Shown: piece by piece, positions 1 to 9,042 of the stretch
How positions within the stretch are numbered: position 1 is the stretch's first letter
How the letters are laid out: each line of letters starts with the position of its first letter
Source: Planctomycetota bacterium
GTDB lineage: Bacteria; Planctomycetota; MHYJ01; JACQXL01; JACQZI01
Direction: 5' to 3'
Assembly: GCA_016207825.1 (NCBI GenBank)
Contig: JACQZI010000023.1
Location: 1-64,000 of the forward strand
Length of the DNA stretch: 64,000 nt
Translations under genes and position numbers: made by a program
The notes under the pieces: model-generated
What the model saw: only the letters and a program-made list of their open reading frames with translations
Told to the model about the DNA's origin: nothing
Databases searched by the model: none

Positions 1-470
1 AACTGGTTGGTGCCGACGGTAATAGCAAACTGTTTGCTTACATTTGCCCCGCCGAAACAGTGGGCGGTCAAGGTGAAAGTGACAACTCCGGTCTGGGTGG
101 GCGAGCCGACTATTTTTATCTGACCGGGCAAACGCGCGGTATAATAATTATAGCCCTGGTCATACCATTCAAAGGCTTCTGTGCCGTTCGGGTTTGTGGT
201 TTGCAGGCTCATCCCGGCAGGCAAAGCACCGGCGGAGATTGTCCAGTAATAACCTGAGCCCGCGGGCCAATCGCCGTATTCTCCGTCAACTACCGTGGCG
301 TTAAACACTGTGCCGTCTGCGGCATTAATTTGTGTATTATATGCAGTATTAAGCAAGGCATCAGGCAAGGGGGAATTTGTGGTGATGGTTGGGTCGGCAA
401 AGGCGAGGTTTGCAGCGGCTATACATATTAATATAGTAATACTAAGGGTTGCTATTTTAGCTCTGCGCAT
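1..470 (-). CDS. Secreted protein with putative Ig-like (He_PIG) domain, 3' end outside window
   Basis: Reverse-strand reading frame, open for 156 codons from the ATG at 470 to the window edge. An AAGGAG ribosome site sits 7 bases before this start. The first 25 or so residues are a signal peptide (positive MRRAK, then a hydrophobic core ending LAFA). Residues 35-150 match the putative-Ig (He_PIG) pattern: an LP..LLNTAY opening, a YYWTISAGALPAGMSL core, a GSPTQTGVVTFTLTA strand pair and a final FAITV strand. Such domains are usual in large exported or cell-surface proteins. Only the N-terminus is visible, so total length and function are unknown. The gene diverges from the TonB receptor that follows. 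Confidence 0.75.
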   Translation of the reverse strand, partial: MRRAKIATLSITILICIAAANLAFADPTITTNSPLPDALLNTAYNTQINAADGTVFNATVVDGEYGDWPAGSGYYWTISAGALPAGMSLQTTNPNGTEAFEWYDQGYNYYTARLPGQIKIVGSPTQTGVVTFTLTAHCFGGANVSKQFAITVGTNQ

Positions 471-675
471 ATGAAAACTCCTTATATTATGCAGATTGAT
501 TATTCGTTAGAATGGGATTATAGAAATTCAGTTTATTTCTGTCAAGGATAATATTTACTATCTGCCTATTTTTCTTTATCTTTATTTAATATCTACCTGG
601 CTGAAACATTTTCCGCCTAATGCCGACTTGTTTATACTTGCCGTATACCCGGCAAAGGGAAACAAAATCATCTTA

Positions 676-700
676 ATTCTTGCTTCTTCACTGCAAGAAT
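676..700 (+). promoter_or_regulatory. Hairpin in the TonB receptor leader
   Basis: Perfect 8-bp inverted repeat (ATTCTTGC / GCAAGAAT) with a 9-base loop, ending 35 bases before the receptor start codon. There is no T-run, so it is more likely a leader structure or protein-binding site than a terminator. I do not see a cobalamin riboswitch core. Confidence 0.35.
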
Positions 701-735
701 GATATCGTATTTCCTCATTTCAGAAAGGAAAATAA

Positions 736-2607
736 ATGAAACATCTTTTAGTAATATTCATCGTCATCATTTTGTTTTCACCGGCAACAGCGCCTGCCCA
801 TGCCGAAGAACCGGTTACTGCCGAAGAAATCGTGGTTACCGCCAAACGCATACCACAGCCTCAATCCGAAATACCGGATAATATTTCCATTCTCACGGCT
901 GAAGAACTGGAACAAATGCCGGTAAATGACCTGGCTGAGGCATTAAATCTTGTAACCGGAGTAGATATCCAGGGCAGGGGCCAATTCGGGCAGCCTTCTT
1001 CCGTCACCATCCAGGGCTGCGAGGCACGCCACGTCCGCGTAATGGTCGACGGCGTCCTTCTCAATTCACAGGGTAACGCCTTTGCCGACCCTTCACAGAT
1101 ACCTATCGAAAACGTGGAACGGATAGAAATAATCAAAGGCGCTGCTTCATCTATCTGGGGTTCTTCTTTGGGAGGCGTAATTAATGTAGTAACCAAATCC
1201 CCTAAAGACCCTGTTTCCAAAGCCGGGCTGGGTTTATCATACGGCTGGGGGCCTTATGAATTCTGGAAACGCAATCTTGAGATTTCCGGCGCAACCGGGA
1301 AATTAGGTTATTATTTATGGGAAAGCAGCCTTGACACCAACGGCGAATTCCGCGACAATAGCGAAATCACCGACCGCCGTTTCAGCGCCAAGTTTAACTA
1401 TGCCATTATGGATAATGCCTCCATTGAAGCCGCTTTCCATTATAACGGGGCGGATATCGGCGGATTCGAATTCACGACCCAGGGATTCGGCGAGGATTAT
1501 TTATACCTTACCCGCTACGGCTACCTTAAATTTTCCCTTAATCCCAAAAGCTGGTGGGATATTAATGCCGCTGCCAAGTTTTCCAGCCAGTCAAGCACGC
1601 TGGAACGTTTTATGCTAAACACCGGCGCCGTCACCAAGGTTGATACAACAGACTCATTTTCCGGAATGGACATTGCCTCCAGGCTTACACCATTCAAAGG
1701 ACACACTATTATCGCCGGGACAGATTTAGGGCGTGACAAACTGGAATCAGACCAGATTGCCGATGAAGAAATATTAAGGCGGCAGGGATATTATGCAAAC
1801 TACACCATAATCCTGTCTGAAAGATACGATATAAACTTCGGCGGGCGTTATGACGACAACGCCGCTTTCGGCAAACAGTTCAGCCCTTCAGCCGGTTTGG
1901 TTTACCACCTGCCTTATTGGGAAACGGATATTCGCGCCTCGGCGGCAAAAGCCTTTAACGCACCGCCCTTGCTTTACAAATATATCAGCGGCAATCCCTT
2001 CCTGGTGGCGAACGAAACCCTTAAAGCCGAACGCGCCGTGGTGTATGAAGCCGGTGTCGAAACCAAACCGATAACCGGGCTCTGGCTCAAATTCTCCGCC
2101 TACCGGGCTGAGGTAAAAGACCAGGTCAATTTCGTTTTGGTCGTACCGCCGTGGACTTCCATGGCCGATAATATTGACCGCGTCCGGCGCCAGGGCATGG
2201 AGGCAGAAACAAATTATGATATCATGAAAAACCTTCAAGCTCAGGCAGGCTGGTCAATCAACCGTATCCAGAACCGTGAAACAGGAAAGATTGTCCAGGG
2301 CAACGGCGCCGCCCGCCTGACTTATAACTTAGGGCTTAATTATAATTATGGCGATAAATTAAACTGTAACCTCAAAGGACATTATCACTTCTGGAACCAG
2401 CCTGTTACCGCCAACCCATTAGACCGAAGGTTTATATGGGACGCCCATATAAATTACGATTTGAGTAACTTATTGGGTGAAAAATCAGGTAAACGTATAA
2501 ACTGCTTCCTTAACATTTATAATATCTTTAACCGGCAATACTGGTATGACCAAATACTCCCTTTTCCAGGGAGGAGGCTGGAATTCGGGATGGGATACGA
2601 TTTTTAA
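736..2607 (+). CDS. TonB-dependent outer-membrane receptor
   Basis: A 623-residue outer-membrane receptor for active uptake of a siderophore, cobalamin or similar ligand, energised by TonB. A signal peptide spans residues 1-23. EEIVVTAKR at about 30-38 looks like a TonB box. The plug domain follows (about 40-155: SILTAEELEQMP, VTGVDIQGRGQFGQP, VERIEIIKGAASSIWGS, GGVINVVTK). The rest is a beta-barrel with alternating aromatic strands, ending in a terminal Phe as expected for BAM-dependent insertion. Length and layout are close to BtuB-type receptors, but the ligand cannot be read from sequence. AGAAAGGA lies 6 bases before the ATG. It stands alone: no TonB/ExbBD or ABC transporter genes are nearby. 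Confidence 0.9.
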   Translation: MKHLLVIFIVIILFSPATAPAHAEEPVTAEEIVVTAKRIPQPQSEIPDNISILTAEELEQMPVNDLAEALNLVTGVDIQGRGQFGQPSSVTIQGCEARHVRVMVDGVLLNSQGNAFADPSQIPIENVERIEIIKGAASSIWGSSLGGVINVVTKSPKDPVSKAGLGLSYGWGPYEFWKRNLEISGATGKLGYYLWESSLDTNGEFRDNSEITDRRFSAKFNYAIMDNASIEAAFHYNGADIGGFEFTTQGFGEDYLYLTRYGYLKFSLNPKSWWDINAAAKFSSQSSTLERFMLNTGAVTKVDTTDSFSGMDIASRLTPFKGHTIIAGTDLGRDKLESDQIADEEILRRQGYYANYTIILSERYDINFGGRYDDNAAFGKQFSPSAGLVYHLPYWETDIRASAAKAFNAPPLLYKYISGNPFLVANETLKAERAVVYEAGVETKPITGLWLKFSAYRAEVKDQVNFVLVVPPWTSMADNIDRVRRQGMEAETNYDIMKNLQAQAGWSINRIQNRETGKIVQGNGAARLTYNLGLNYNYGDKLNCNLKGHYHFWNQPVTANPLDRRFIWDAHINYDLSNLLGEKSGKRINCFLNIYNIFNRQYWYDQILPFPGRRLEFGMGYDF

Positions 2608-2710
2608 CCCCTTCCTAACCATATACTTTACCCAACCACTTATAATTAAAGGAATTAGGACAAGGGCATTATAGGCCACCATTTACATTTGACTATTTTT
2701 CCCCATTTTT

Positions 2711-2779
2711 AGGGCAAAAACCGGTTTCATGCACAAGTTCTTGTGCATGATGCACAAGAACTTGTGCAAAAAAAGCCCT
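2711..2779. repeat. Large self-complementary hairpin (18-bp perfect arms), probable bidirectional terminator
   Basis: Two 18-base arms, 2730-2747 and 2751-2768, are perfect reverse complements separated by TGA. Each arm is itself almost palindromic (GCACAAG TT CTTGTGC). Outside them AGGGC (2711-2715) can pair with GCCCT (2775-2779), and an A-run follows the inner arm. It lies between the TonB receptor and the next operon, where a terminator is expected. The doubled palindrome is stronger than needed for termination and could also bind a dimeric regulator. Confidence 0.6.
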
Positions 2780-2907
2780 CCTTTCAGCCGCTTTTTGATT
2801 GATTTCTATTTTCCCTAAATTTATTTACACATCCTAATGTCTTATAAATCATAAGATAGAACGACAAAAATGAAAATATACGCAAAAAACGACAAAATTA
2901 TACTCTT

Positions 2908-2923
2908 TTGGCACGAAAACTGC
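2908..2923 (+). promoter_or_regulatory. Sigma-54 (-24/-12) promoter candidate
   Basis: TTGGCAC at 2908-2914 and TGC at 2921-2923 have the exact GG-to-GC spacing of a -24/-12 element; only one T of the usual TTGC is changed. The predicted start is near 2934, about 40 bases before the start codon at 2975. This promoter would drive the overlapping HTH / HTH / HD-GYP / hybrid-kinase operon. No sigma-54 activator (AAA+) gene is visible in the window. Confidence 0.6.
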
Positions 2924-2974
2924 ATAATATAACTGAAATAAGCTTAAATTAACATGATTTTAGGAGGGAAAAAT

Positions 2975-3286
2975 ATGTTATCACAACCTCTACCAAATAC
3001 CATCTGGCGGCTTTTGACAGCCAAGGATATTGCCCCGCTTATAGGCGTCCACGAACGAAAGGTTTATCAATTAGCCCAGGAAGGCAAAATACCCGCCACA
3101 AAGGTTGGCGGCACCTGGCGCTTTGATGTTGATACCATCAAGAAATGGTTCAAAAAGCAAATGGTCAATAATTGCTCTCATAGCCCAAGCCGGAAAAGCT
3201 CATCGGACGGGCCGGCTCGCCCTGAGCTCCCCGCCGAAGGCTCACTGCCTAATAGCGAAGAGGACTCGAAAGGAAAAGCATCATGA
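2975..3286 (+). CDS. Excisionase/MerR-like helix-turn-helix protein
   Basis: A 103-residue DNA-binding protein. Residues 10-58 form the excisionase-type winged HTH seen in MerR-like regulators (LLTAKDIAPLIGVHERKVYQ, then EGKIPATKVGGTWRFDVDTIKKWF). The remaining 45 residues are polar and low in complexity (PARPELPAEGSLPNSEED), probably disordered. An upstream ATG at 2954 exists, but AGGAGGG at 2962-2968 points clearly to 2975. It is the first gene of a four-gene overlapping operon ending in a hybrid kinase. Its stop overlaps the next start (ATGA), so translation is coupled. Its target is not evident. Confidence 0.75.
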   Translation: MLSQPLPNTIWRLLTAKDIAPLIGVHERKVYQLAQEGKIPATKVGGTWRFDVDTIKKWFKKQMVNNCSHSPSRKSSSDGPARPELPAEGSLPNSEEDSKGKAS

Positions 3287-3549
3287 CTATTAACCAGATT
3301 ACCCTTTCGAAAATAGCGCGCCTGTTTACGGACCGGCCGGAAACCCGGGTCACGGCGCGTGGAATAGCCGCCTACCTCGGGGAAAACACCATCGAGGTAG
3401 AAAAGGTGCTGGAATATCTGGTCCAAAACGCAGTGCTTATCTCAAACGGAGAAGGCGAATTTAAAGTTTATAAATACGCTAGGGCAATTCATCAAAACCG
3501 GATAGCAACAGAGAGGAAGCAACATGAATCACAAAATACTGGTTATTGA
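3283..3549 (+). CDS. Small winged-helix-like protein
   Basis: An 88-residue predicted helical protein. Residues 5-65 look like a winged helix: SKIARLFTDRPETRVTARGIAAYLG, then VEKVLEYLVQNAVLISNGEGEFKVYKY, the last part resembling the wing. It overlaps its upstream neighbour by 4 bases and the downstream response regulator by 26 bases, so the three are co-translated. In this operon it may act as a transcriptional partner or anti-factor for the HD-GYP regulator. I recognise no named family. Confidence 0.6.
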   Translation: MTINQITLSKIARLFTDRPETRVTARGIAAYLGENTIEVEKVLEYLVQNAVLISNGEGEFKVYKYARAIHQNRIATERKQHESQNTGY

Positions 3550-4489
3550 CGACGACTCAGGGATAAGGGAATTCTTAAGAGAAACCCTCTCCAAGCTCGG
3601 CTACCGGGTTTTCTGCGCACAATCCGGCGAAGAAGCCGTGGAAACTGCCACCCGCAACACACCGGACCTGGCCATCTGCGATGTGGTAATGCCTAACATG
3701 GACGGGCTGGAAACCCTGAACCGCCTGAAAAAACTCAATACGGACATACCGGTAATAATGATAAGCGGCGTCAGCACCCACGAAATGCTCATCAACGCTA
3801 TCAACCAGGGCGCACTGGATTTTATCTCCAAGCCCTTTAGCCTCATCCAGATTAAACAGGTAATCAAACAGGCGCTGAACCAACGGGCAAATAAACCAGC
3901 GGACGGTCGCTCACCCATGACCCACCTCATGCGCGAAGGATATCTTACATTATTAAGCATGGTCAATACTATGCTCGAAATAAAAAATTCGTACCTGCGT
4001 AACCACAGCCAAAAAGTAGCGGAACACTCCCACCGGATTGCCATGGCAATGAAACTGCCCGATGAACAGGTTGAGGTAATCCATTACGCCGCGCTCCTGC
4101 ATGATATCGGCAAGGTCGGCGTAAACGATGCGGTGCTCCTGAAACCGGGCAAGCTCGATGAATACGAATGGCTTGATATCAAATCCCACCCCCTTATCGG
4201 CCGGAGCATGATAGAACCGATAAAACTATTCCGAGCCGAAGAACCGCTGATATACCACCATCACGAATGGTTTGACGGCACGGGATACCCGGATAAACTA
4301 GGCGACGAAAAAATACCGTTGGGGGCGCGGATAATCAGCATTGCCGACGCCTATGACGCAATGACCTCCGAACGCCCTTACCGCAAGGCAATGGTTCCCA
4401 AAACCGCCCTGAAGATAATCGAGGAATCATGCGGAAAGCAGTTTGACCCTAAAATAGGCAAGACGTTTATTAGCATAGTTAAGGAGTAA
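3524..4489 (+). CDS. Response regulator with HD-GYP c-di-GMP phosphodiesterase domain
   Basis: 321 residues. The N-terminal receiver domain (1-120) has acidic pocket D9-D11, phosphoacceptor D53 and the conserved Lys in FISKPFS. A linker leads to a complete HD-GYP domain (about 150-320), with H193-D194 in LLHDIGKVG and G254-Y255-P256 in HHHEWFDGTGYP. Known HD-GYP enzymes hydrolyse c-di-GMP, so the likely output is lowering of c-di-GMP in response to phosphorylation. AGAGAGGAAG lies before the start. The hybrid kinase starts 4 bases after the stop and is the likely partner. The opposing activity in this window is the GGEEF cyclase at 41499. Confidence 0.92.
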   Translation: MNHKILVIDDDSGIREFLRETLSKLGYRVFCAQSGEEAVETATRNTPDLAICDVVMPNMDGLETLNRLKKLNTDIPVIMISGVSTHEMLINAINQGALDFISKPFSLIQIKQVIKQALNQRANKPADGRSPMTHLMREGYLTLLSMVNTMLEIKNSYLRNHSQKVAEHSHRIAMAMKLPDEQVEVIHYAALLHDIGKVGVNDAVLLKPGKLDEYEWLDIKSHPLIGRSMIEPIKLFRAEEPLIYHHHEWFDGTGYPDKLGDEKIPLGARIISIADAYDAMTSERPYRKAMVPKTALKIIEESCGKQFDPKIGKTFISIVKE

Positions 4490-4492
4490 ATC

Positions 4493-7400
4493 GTGACAGA
4501 ATATCTTTCGGAAAAACCGCTCTTACTACGGACCAGGAAAAATGTAATCGTTACATTAAGGGGTATCGTTTTTGCCATCATTTACCTGATTCTCCTCCAG
4601 GAACGCGGGCTCCACCACCTGCCCATAGCATTCTGGGTAATTACTTTATTATTCGTCATCTCGGAATTCGTATACATCTTCGAGAGCCACACACACTTTC
4701 TTATCCAGCGCATCTTGGGCTGGATTTTCATTTTCGATGCGGTCTTAATCGGGCTGGCCATATATTTCCTGTCCGTAAAATCAACCCTGCTTTTTATCGC
4801 CTATTTTTCCGTGATTGCCATTGCCGCCATCTCCAAAAGCGTCCGGATGGCTTTCATCATCACCTTCCTGATAAGCGTTTTTTACCTGTTTCTCTCCATC
4901 CAACAGGGTAATTTTATCTTTACTGAATTTATTACCCGCCCCCTCTTCTTTTTCGGAGTCGCTATCTTTGCCAGCTACCTTTCCGAAGAAAGCTCCACCC
5001 ACCGCAGGGAACAAAAGAAAACCGAAGAGATGATAAAAAACATACCTTATACCGGCAGTTACCAAAGCAACTTTAAAGGCGATTTCGTTTATGTAACCGA
5101 ATCATTTGCCCGGATGCTCGAATACGACTCCCCGGAAGAATTAAAAAGCGTAGATATCTTAAAACTGTATAAAAACCCGGAAGATAGGACACGCTTGATG
5201 AAAGAGCTTAAAAGAAGCGGCCATGTTACCGGCTTTGAGGTCGAATTGCTTACCAAGACGGGAAAAACCAAGCATCTGCTCATAAACGGCATATTGGAGG
5301 GGGAAATCATATCCGGAGTAAATATGGATATCACCGAACACAAGAAAGCGGAAAAGGAAATAGCCATGCGTTCCACCCTCTTGGATAACGCGACGGATTC
5401 TATTTTCGTCCATGACGAAAACGGCCGGTTCATCTACGCCAATAAAGCCGCTTACGAAACACGCGGCTACACCAAAGAAGAATTCATGAGAATTTCCCTC
5501 GCCGATTTGGATACGCCCGAATACGCCAGGCTAATCCCGTTGCGCATGAAAGAAATATCGGAAAAAGGCAGCCTGATGTTCGAAGCCGCCCATCGCAAGA
5601 AAGACGGCTCCATCATGCCCCTTGAAATCCATGTCTCGACCATTGGATTGGGCGGCAAACAATATTTCCTGTCCGTCCTGCGCGATATCACCGAACGCAA
5701 GAAAGCGGAAGAAACACTGCGTAAAAGCGAAGAACACTTCCGCTCCTTATTCAATAATATGCTGAACGGTTTTGCCTATTGCCGGATGATATTCGAAAAC
5801 GGCAAGCCGAAAGATTTTGTCTGTCTCGACGTCAACAGCGCCTTCGAATCGCTGACCGGGTTGAAAAACGTGGTCGGCAAAAAAGTAACCGCACTCATAC
5901 CGGGCATCAGGGAATCAAGCCCGGATATATTTGAAATCTACGGCCGGGTGGCGCTGACCGGCATCCCTGAACGCTTTGAAACCTACGTTGAAGGCTTGAA
6001 AATGTGGTTCGCGGTTTCGGTCTACAGCTCGCAAAAGGAGCACTTCGTCGCGGTCTTTGACGTTATCACCGAACGGAAATTGGCTGAAGAAAAAATCAGG
6101 AAAAGCCGGGATATAGAAGCCGCCATCAATTCAATCCTTAAAATCTCCCTTGAAAACATCCCGCTTGAGGATATCCTGAGGAAAACGCTTGATGCCATCC
6201 TTTCCATTCCATGGCTGTCTCTTCAATCGTGCGGGGCAATATTCCTTACGGAAGGGACGGATACCCTGGTAATGAAAACACAGAATAACATCCATCCGGG
6301 ATTACTGGAAAAATGCGCCCGCATCCCTTTCGGCAAGTGCGTATGCGGGAAAGCCGCCTCCAGCCGGGAAATCCAGTTCTGCGATAAGATTAACCAAGAA
6401 CACGAAACCACTTACCCGGGCATAATTCCGCACGGGCATTACTGCGTCCCGATTGTCTTCAATAATAAGACTCTCGGCGTCATCAACCTCTATATAAAAG
6501 AAGGGCAAAAACAGGACGAAAAAGAAGTAGAGCTCCTTTCCGCAATCGCTAATACGCTTACCGGCATTATCCAGCGCAAACAAGCTGAAAAAGAACTCGT
6601 CCAAAACGAGGAAAAATTCCGCTCGCTCGTCCAGAACCTCTCGGATATCATCATCGTCATGGACGATAAAATGGCGGTCAAATATATCTCACCCTCGGTG
6701 GAAAGTATCCTCGGTTATAAACCTGATGATTTTATCGGCAAATCACCCATGGACCATGTCCATCCAAACGATATCTCCTCAACCGCGGAATCATTCGCCG
6801 AAACCCTGAAAAAACCCGGCATTAACCCGCCCTTTAACCTGCGCATCAGGGATAAAAAAGGCAAGTGGGTCTGTTTTGAAACCATCGGGAATAATCTCCT
6901 CGGTAATCCTGTTATCAACGGAATCGTGGTGACTGCCCGCGACGTCACCGAACAGCAAAGGGCCCATGAGGAAATGCATAAGCTTTCCAACGTGGTCGAA
7001 CAAACCGCGGACCTCGTCCTTATCACGGATAAAGATGGCTTTATCCAGTACACCAACCCGGCTTTCGAAAAGCTCACCGGCTATAAAGGAAAAGAGCTTG
7101 CCGAAGGCAAAACTCCCAGGATCCTTAAATCCGAGCGACACGATAAAACGTTTTATGAAAATATGTGGCGCACCATCCTTTCCGGCAAGCCCTTCAGCGC
7201 GGAGTTTACCAACCGGAAAAAGAACGGGGAATTGTATTACGAGGAAAAAACCATCACCCCCGTAAAAGACGCGCGCGGCATTATTACCAGCTTCGTCTCT
7301 ATCGGAGACGATATCACCGCACAAAAGAATATGGAAAACCAGCTCATGCAATCACAGAAAATGGAAGCCGTCGGCTCCCTGGCCGGGGGAATCGCCCATG

Positions 7401-8482
7401 ACTTCAACAACATCCTCACCACCATCCAGGGGTATACGGATTTGGTCATGGAGGAACTGGACAGGCAATCGCCCCTTTACGAAGATATGGAGCATATCAA
7501 AAACGCCTCGCGCCGGGCAACCAAGCTAACCCATCAACTCCTGCTTTTCAGCCGTAAAAAACCCAGGGAGCTTGCCAATATAGATATCAATACCATCATT
7601 GATAATATGCTCCCCATGTTACAGCGGATGATAGGCGAAAATATAAAGATATTGCCTGAACTGGCGGCCGGGCCATCCATGATAAAAGCGGATGAAGGCA
7701 ATATCGAACAAGTCCTTATGAATACAGTGATAAACGCCCGCGACGCTATGTCCAAAGGCGGCATCATTAATCTTAAAACGGAAAACTTATCCATAGACGA
7801 GGAATACTGCAAAAACGTAATACAGGCGCGGCCCGGCGAGTTTATCTGCCTTTCCATCACCGATACCGGAGCCGGCATCGATAAGGGAACAATCTCCCGT
7901 ATCTTTGAACCGTTTTTCACTACAAAAGAAAAAGGCAAAGGCACCGGGCTGGGGCTGGCAACCGTTTACGGCATCGTCAAACAACATCAAGGCTGGATAA
8001 ATGTCTATAGCGAACCCGGCCACGGAACCACCTTCAGGGTTTACCTGCCGGTAACCAAGGAAACGACGCAAACGAAAAAGAAATCCGATATAATCACGCC
8101 GGAAAAAGGCAATGGGGAAAAGATACTCCTGGTGGAAGATGACGATGCCATACGCGACTTCACCTTTAAAATACTCAGCAAAAACGGCTATCACGTATCG
8201 CCCGCTTCCATGGTAAAAGAGGCGCTGGATATCTTCCTCAAAGAAAAAGGGGGTTTTGACCTCTTGTTAAGCGACATGGTCCTGCCGGATAAAACCGGAC
8301 TTGAACTGGCCGAACAGCTGCGCACGGCCAAACCTAACTTGCCGATTATTATGTCGAGCGGATATACGGATAATAAAATCGGGTTAAACGGCCCGGCGGA
8401 AAAAGGCTATAAATTCATCCAGAAACCCTATAATACCTTACATCTATTAAAAATGATAAAGGAGACCCTTATAAGTAAGTAG
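4493..8482 (+). CDS. Membrane multi-PAS/GAF hybrid sensor histidine kinase
   Basis: 1329 residues, GTG start with AAGGAG 6 bases upstream. About 5-6 membrane segments occupy residues 20-165. Then come PAS domains (about 172-285, 290-405, 408-535), a GAF domain (about 540-695), two more PAS domains (700-820, 825-945), HisKA with phospho-acceptor H969 (GGIAHDFNNIL), an HATPase domain (N box NTVINARDAM, GTGLGLATVYG) and a receiver with D1261. The GAF carries a Cys/His set (C608, C616, C618, H647, C651) shared with the kinase at 13228. It is fourth in the operon after the HD-GYP regulator. The membrane domain is nearly identical to that of the 36939 kinase, so the two are paralogues with different sensor modules. 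Confidence 0.92.
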   Translation: MTEYLSEKPLLLRTRKNVIVTLRGIVFAIIYLILLQERGLHHLPIAFWVITLLFVISEFVYIFESHTHFLIQRILGWIFIFDAVLIGLAIYFLSVKSTLLFIAYFSVIAIAAISKSVRMAFIITFLISVFYLFLSIQQGNFIFTEFITRPLFFFGVAIFASYLSEESSTHRREQKKTEEMIKNIPYTGSYQSNFKGDFVYVTESFARMLEYDSPEELKSVDILKLYKNPEDRTRLMKELKRSGHVTGFEVELLTKTGKTKHLLINGILEGEIISGVNMDITEHKKAEKEIAMRSTLLDNATDSIFVHDENGRFIYANKAAYETRGYTKEEFMRISLADLDTPEYARLIPLRMKEISEKGSLMFEAAHRKKDGSIMPLEIHVSTIGLGGKQYFLSVLRDITERKKAEETLRKSEEHFRSLFNNMLNGFAYCRMIFENGKPKDFVCLDVNSAFESLTGLKNVVGKKVTALIPGIRESSPDIFEIYGRVALTGIPERFETYVEGLKMWFAVSVYSSQKEHFVAVFDVITERKLAEEKIRKSRDIEAAINSILKISLENIPLEDILRKTLDAILSIPWLSLQSCGAIFLTEGTDTLVMKTQNNIHPGLLEKCARIPFGKCVCGKAASSREIQFCDKINQEHETTYPGIIPHGHYCVPIVFNNKTLGVINLYIKEGQKQDEKEVELLSAIANTLTGIIQRKQAEKELVQNEEKFRSLVQNLSDIIIVMDDKMAVKYISPSVESILGYKPDDFIGKSPMDHVHPNDISSTAESFAETLKKPGINPPFNLRIRDKKGKWVCFETIGNNLLGNPVINGIVVTARDVTEQQRAHEEMHKLSNVVEQTADLVLITDKDGFIQYTNPAFEKLTGYKGKELAEGKTPRILKSERHDKTFYENMWRTILSGKPFSAEFTNRKKNGELYYEEKTITPVKDARGIITSFVSIGDDITAQKNMENQLMQSQKMEAVGSLAGGIAHDFNNILTTIQGYTDLVMEELDRQSPLYEDMEHIKNASRRATKLTHQLLLFSRKKPRELANIDINTIIDNMLPMLQRMIGENIKILPELAAGPSMIKADEGNIEQVLMNTVINARDAMSKGGIINLKTENLSIDEEYCKNVIQARPGEFICLSITDTGAGIDKGTISRIFEPFFTTKEKGKGTGLGLATVYGIVKQHQGWINVYSEPGHGTTFRVYLPVTKETTQTKKKSDIITPEKGNGEKILLVEDDDAIRDFTFKILSKNGYHVSPASMVKEALDIFLKEKGGFDLLLSDMVLPDKTGLELAEQLRTAKPNLPIIMSSGYTDNKIGLNGPAEKGYKFIQKPYNTLHLLKMIKETLISK

Positions 8483-8551
8483 CGAGTAACCAGTAGTCAG
8501 TAGAAAGATAACAGGAAAAGGGAAAAAGAAAGGAATTATATTAATCAGATA

Positions 8552-8652
8552 AATCCGCCCTGCTCCGAAATATTATATTAATAAGGAGTTCCCGACGAAG
8601 GAGCGGGGCTAAATCCGTTGAGAGCACGAAATCCCCGATGAGGGGGTGTACA
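8552..8652. repeat. Dispersed 101-bp repeat, copy A
   Basis: An almost identical sequence recurs at 12846-12975. Inside are CCCGACGAAGGAGCGGGG-type and AAATCCCCGATGAGGGGG-type imperfect palindromes. The copy ends just before the ribosome site of the response regulator at 8665, so it forms most of that gene's leader. Short pieces also occur at 11735-11765, 12708-12760 and 15350-15375. Confidence 0.7.
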
Positions 8653-8664
8653 GAAAGGAAAACC

Positions 8665-9018
8665 ATGAAAAAGATATTAGTAGTTGATGATGATATCGCC
8701 ATCCTGGGCGTCTTAGACCGCCTGCTCAGCAAAAAGGGATATAAAATAATTTCGGCATCAGACGGTGCAACCGCCTTGGTAAAGGTAATGGAACAATCGC
8801 CTGATTTGGTAATCCTCGATTATAAAATGACCCTGGTAGGCGGGCTTGAGGTATTAAGGAAGACAAAGGCGTTTAACGGCAAAATCAAAATAATCATGCT
8901 GACCGGCTTTGCCACCGAGGGACTGGAAAAAAGCGCCCGCGATTTCGGTGCGGACGGATTCCTGGAAAAAGGAATACCGACCGATTCATTGGTTAAATCT
9001 ATTGAAGCTATGCTCTAA
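8665..9018 (+). CDS. Single-domain response regulator (REC only)
   Basis: A 117-residue receiver domain with no output domain: KKILVVDDDIAILGVLD acidic pocket, phosphoacceptor Asp in LVILDYKMT, then MLTGF and a FLEKG segment supplying the Lys. The proline usual after the acceptor region (MPG) is replaced by TLVGG. The start follows AGAAAGGA and fits the family's usual N-terminus better than an upstream in-frame ATG at 8638. Such proteins work as phosphorelay intermediates or bind partners directly. The hybrid kinase just upstream is an obvious candidate, but a dispersed repeat separates the genes, so co-transcription is uncertain. Confidence 0.88.
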   Translation: MKKILVVDDDIAILGVLDRLLSKKGYKIISASDGATALVKVMEQSPDLVILDYKMTLVGGLEVLRKTKAFNGKIKIIMLTGFATEGLEKSARDFGADGFLEKGIPTDSLVKSIEAML

Positions 9019-9042
9019 ACATCGGGCAGAAAGGAATAAATC

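Noticed and set aside
480-735. Cobalamin riboswitch before the TonB receptor
   Set aside because: The B12-box and core are missing; only an 8-bp hairpin is present.
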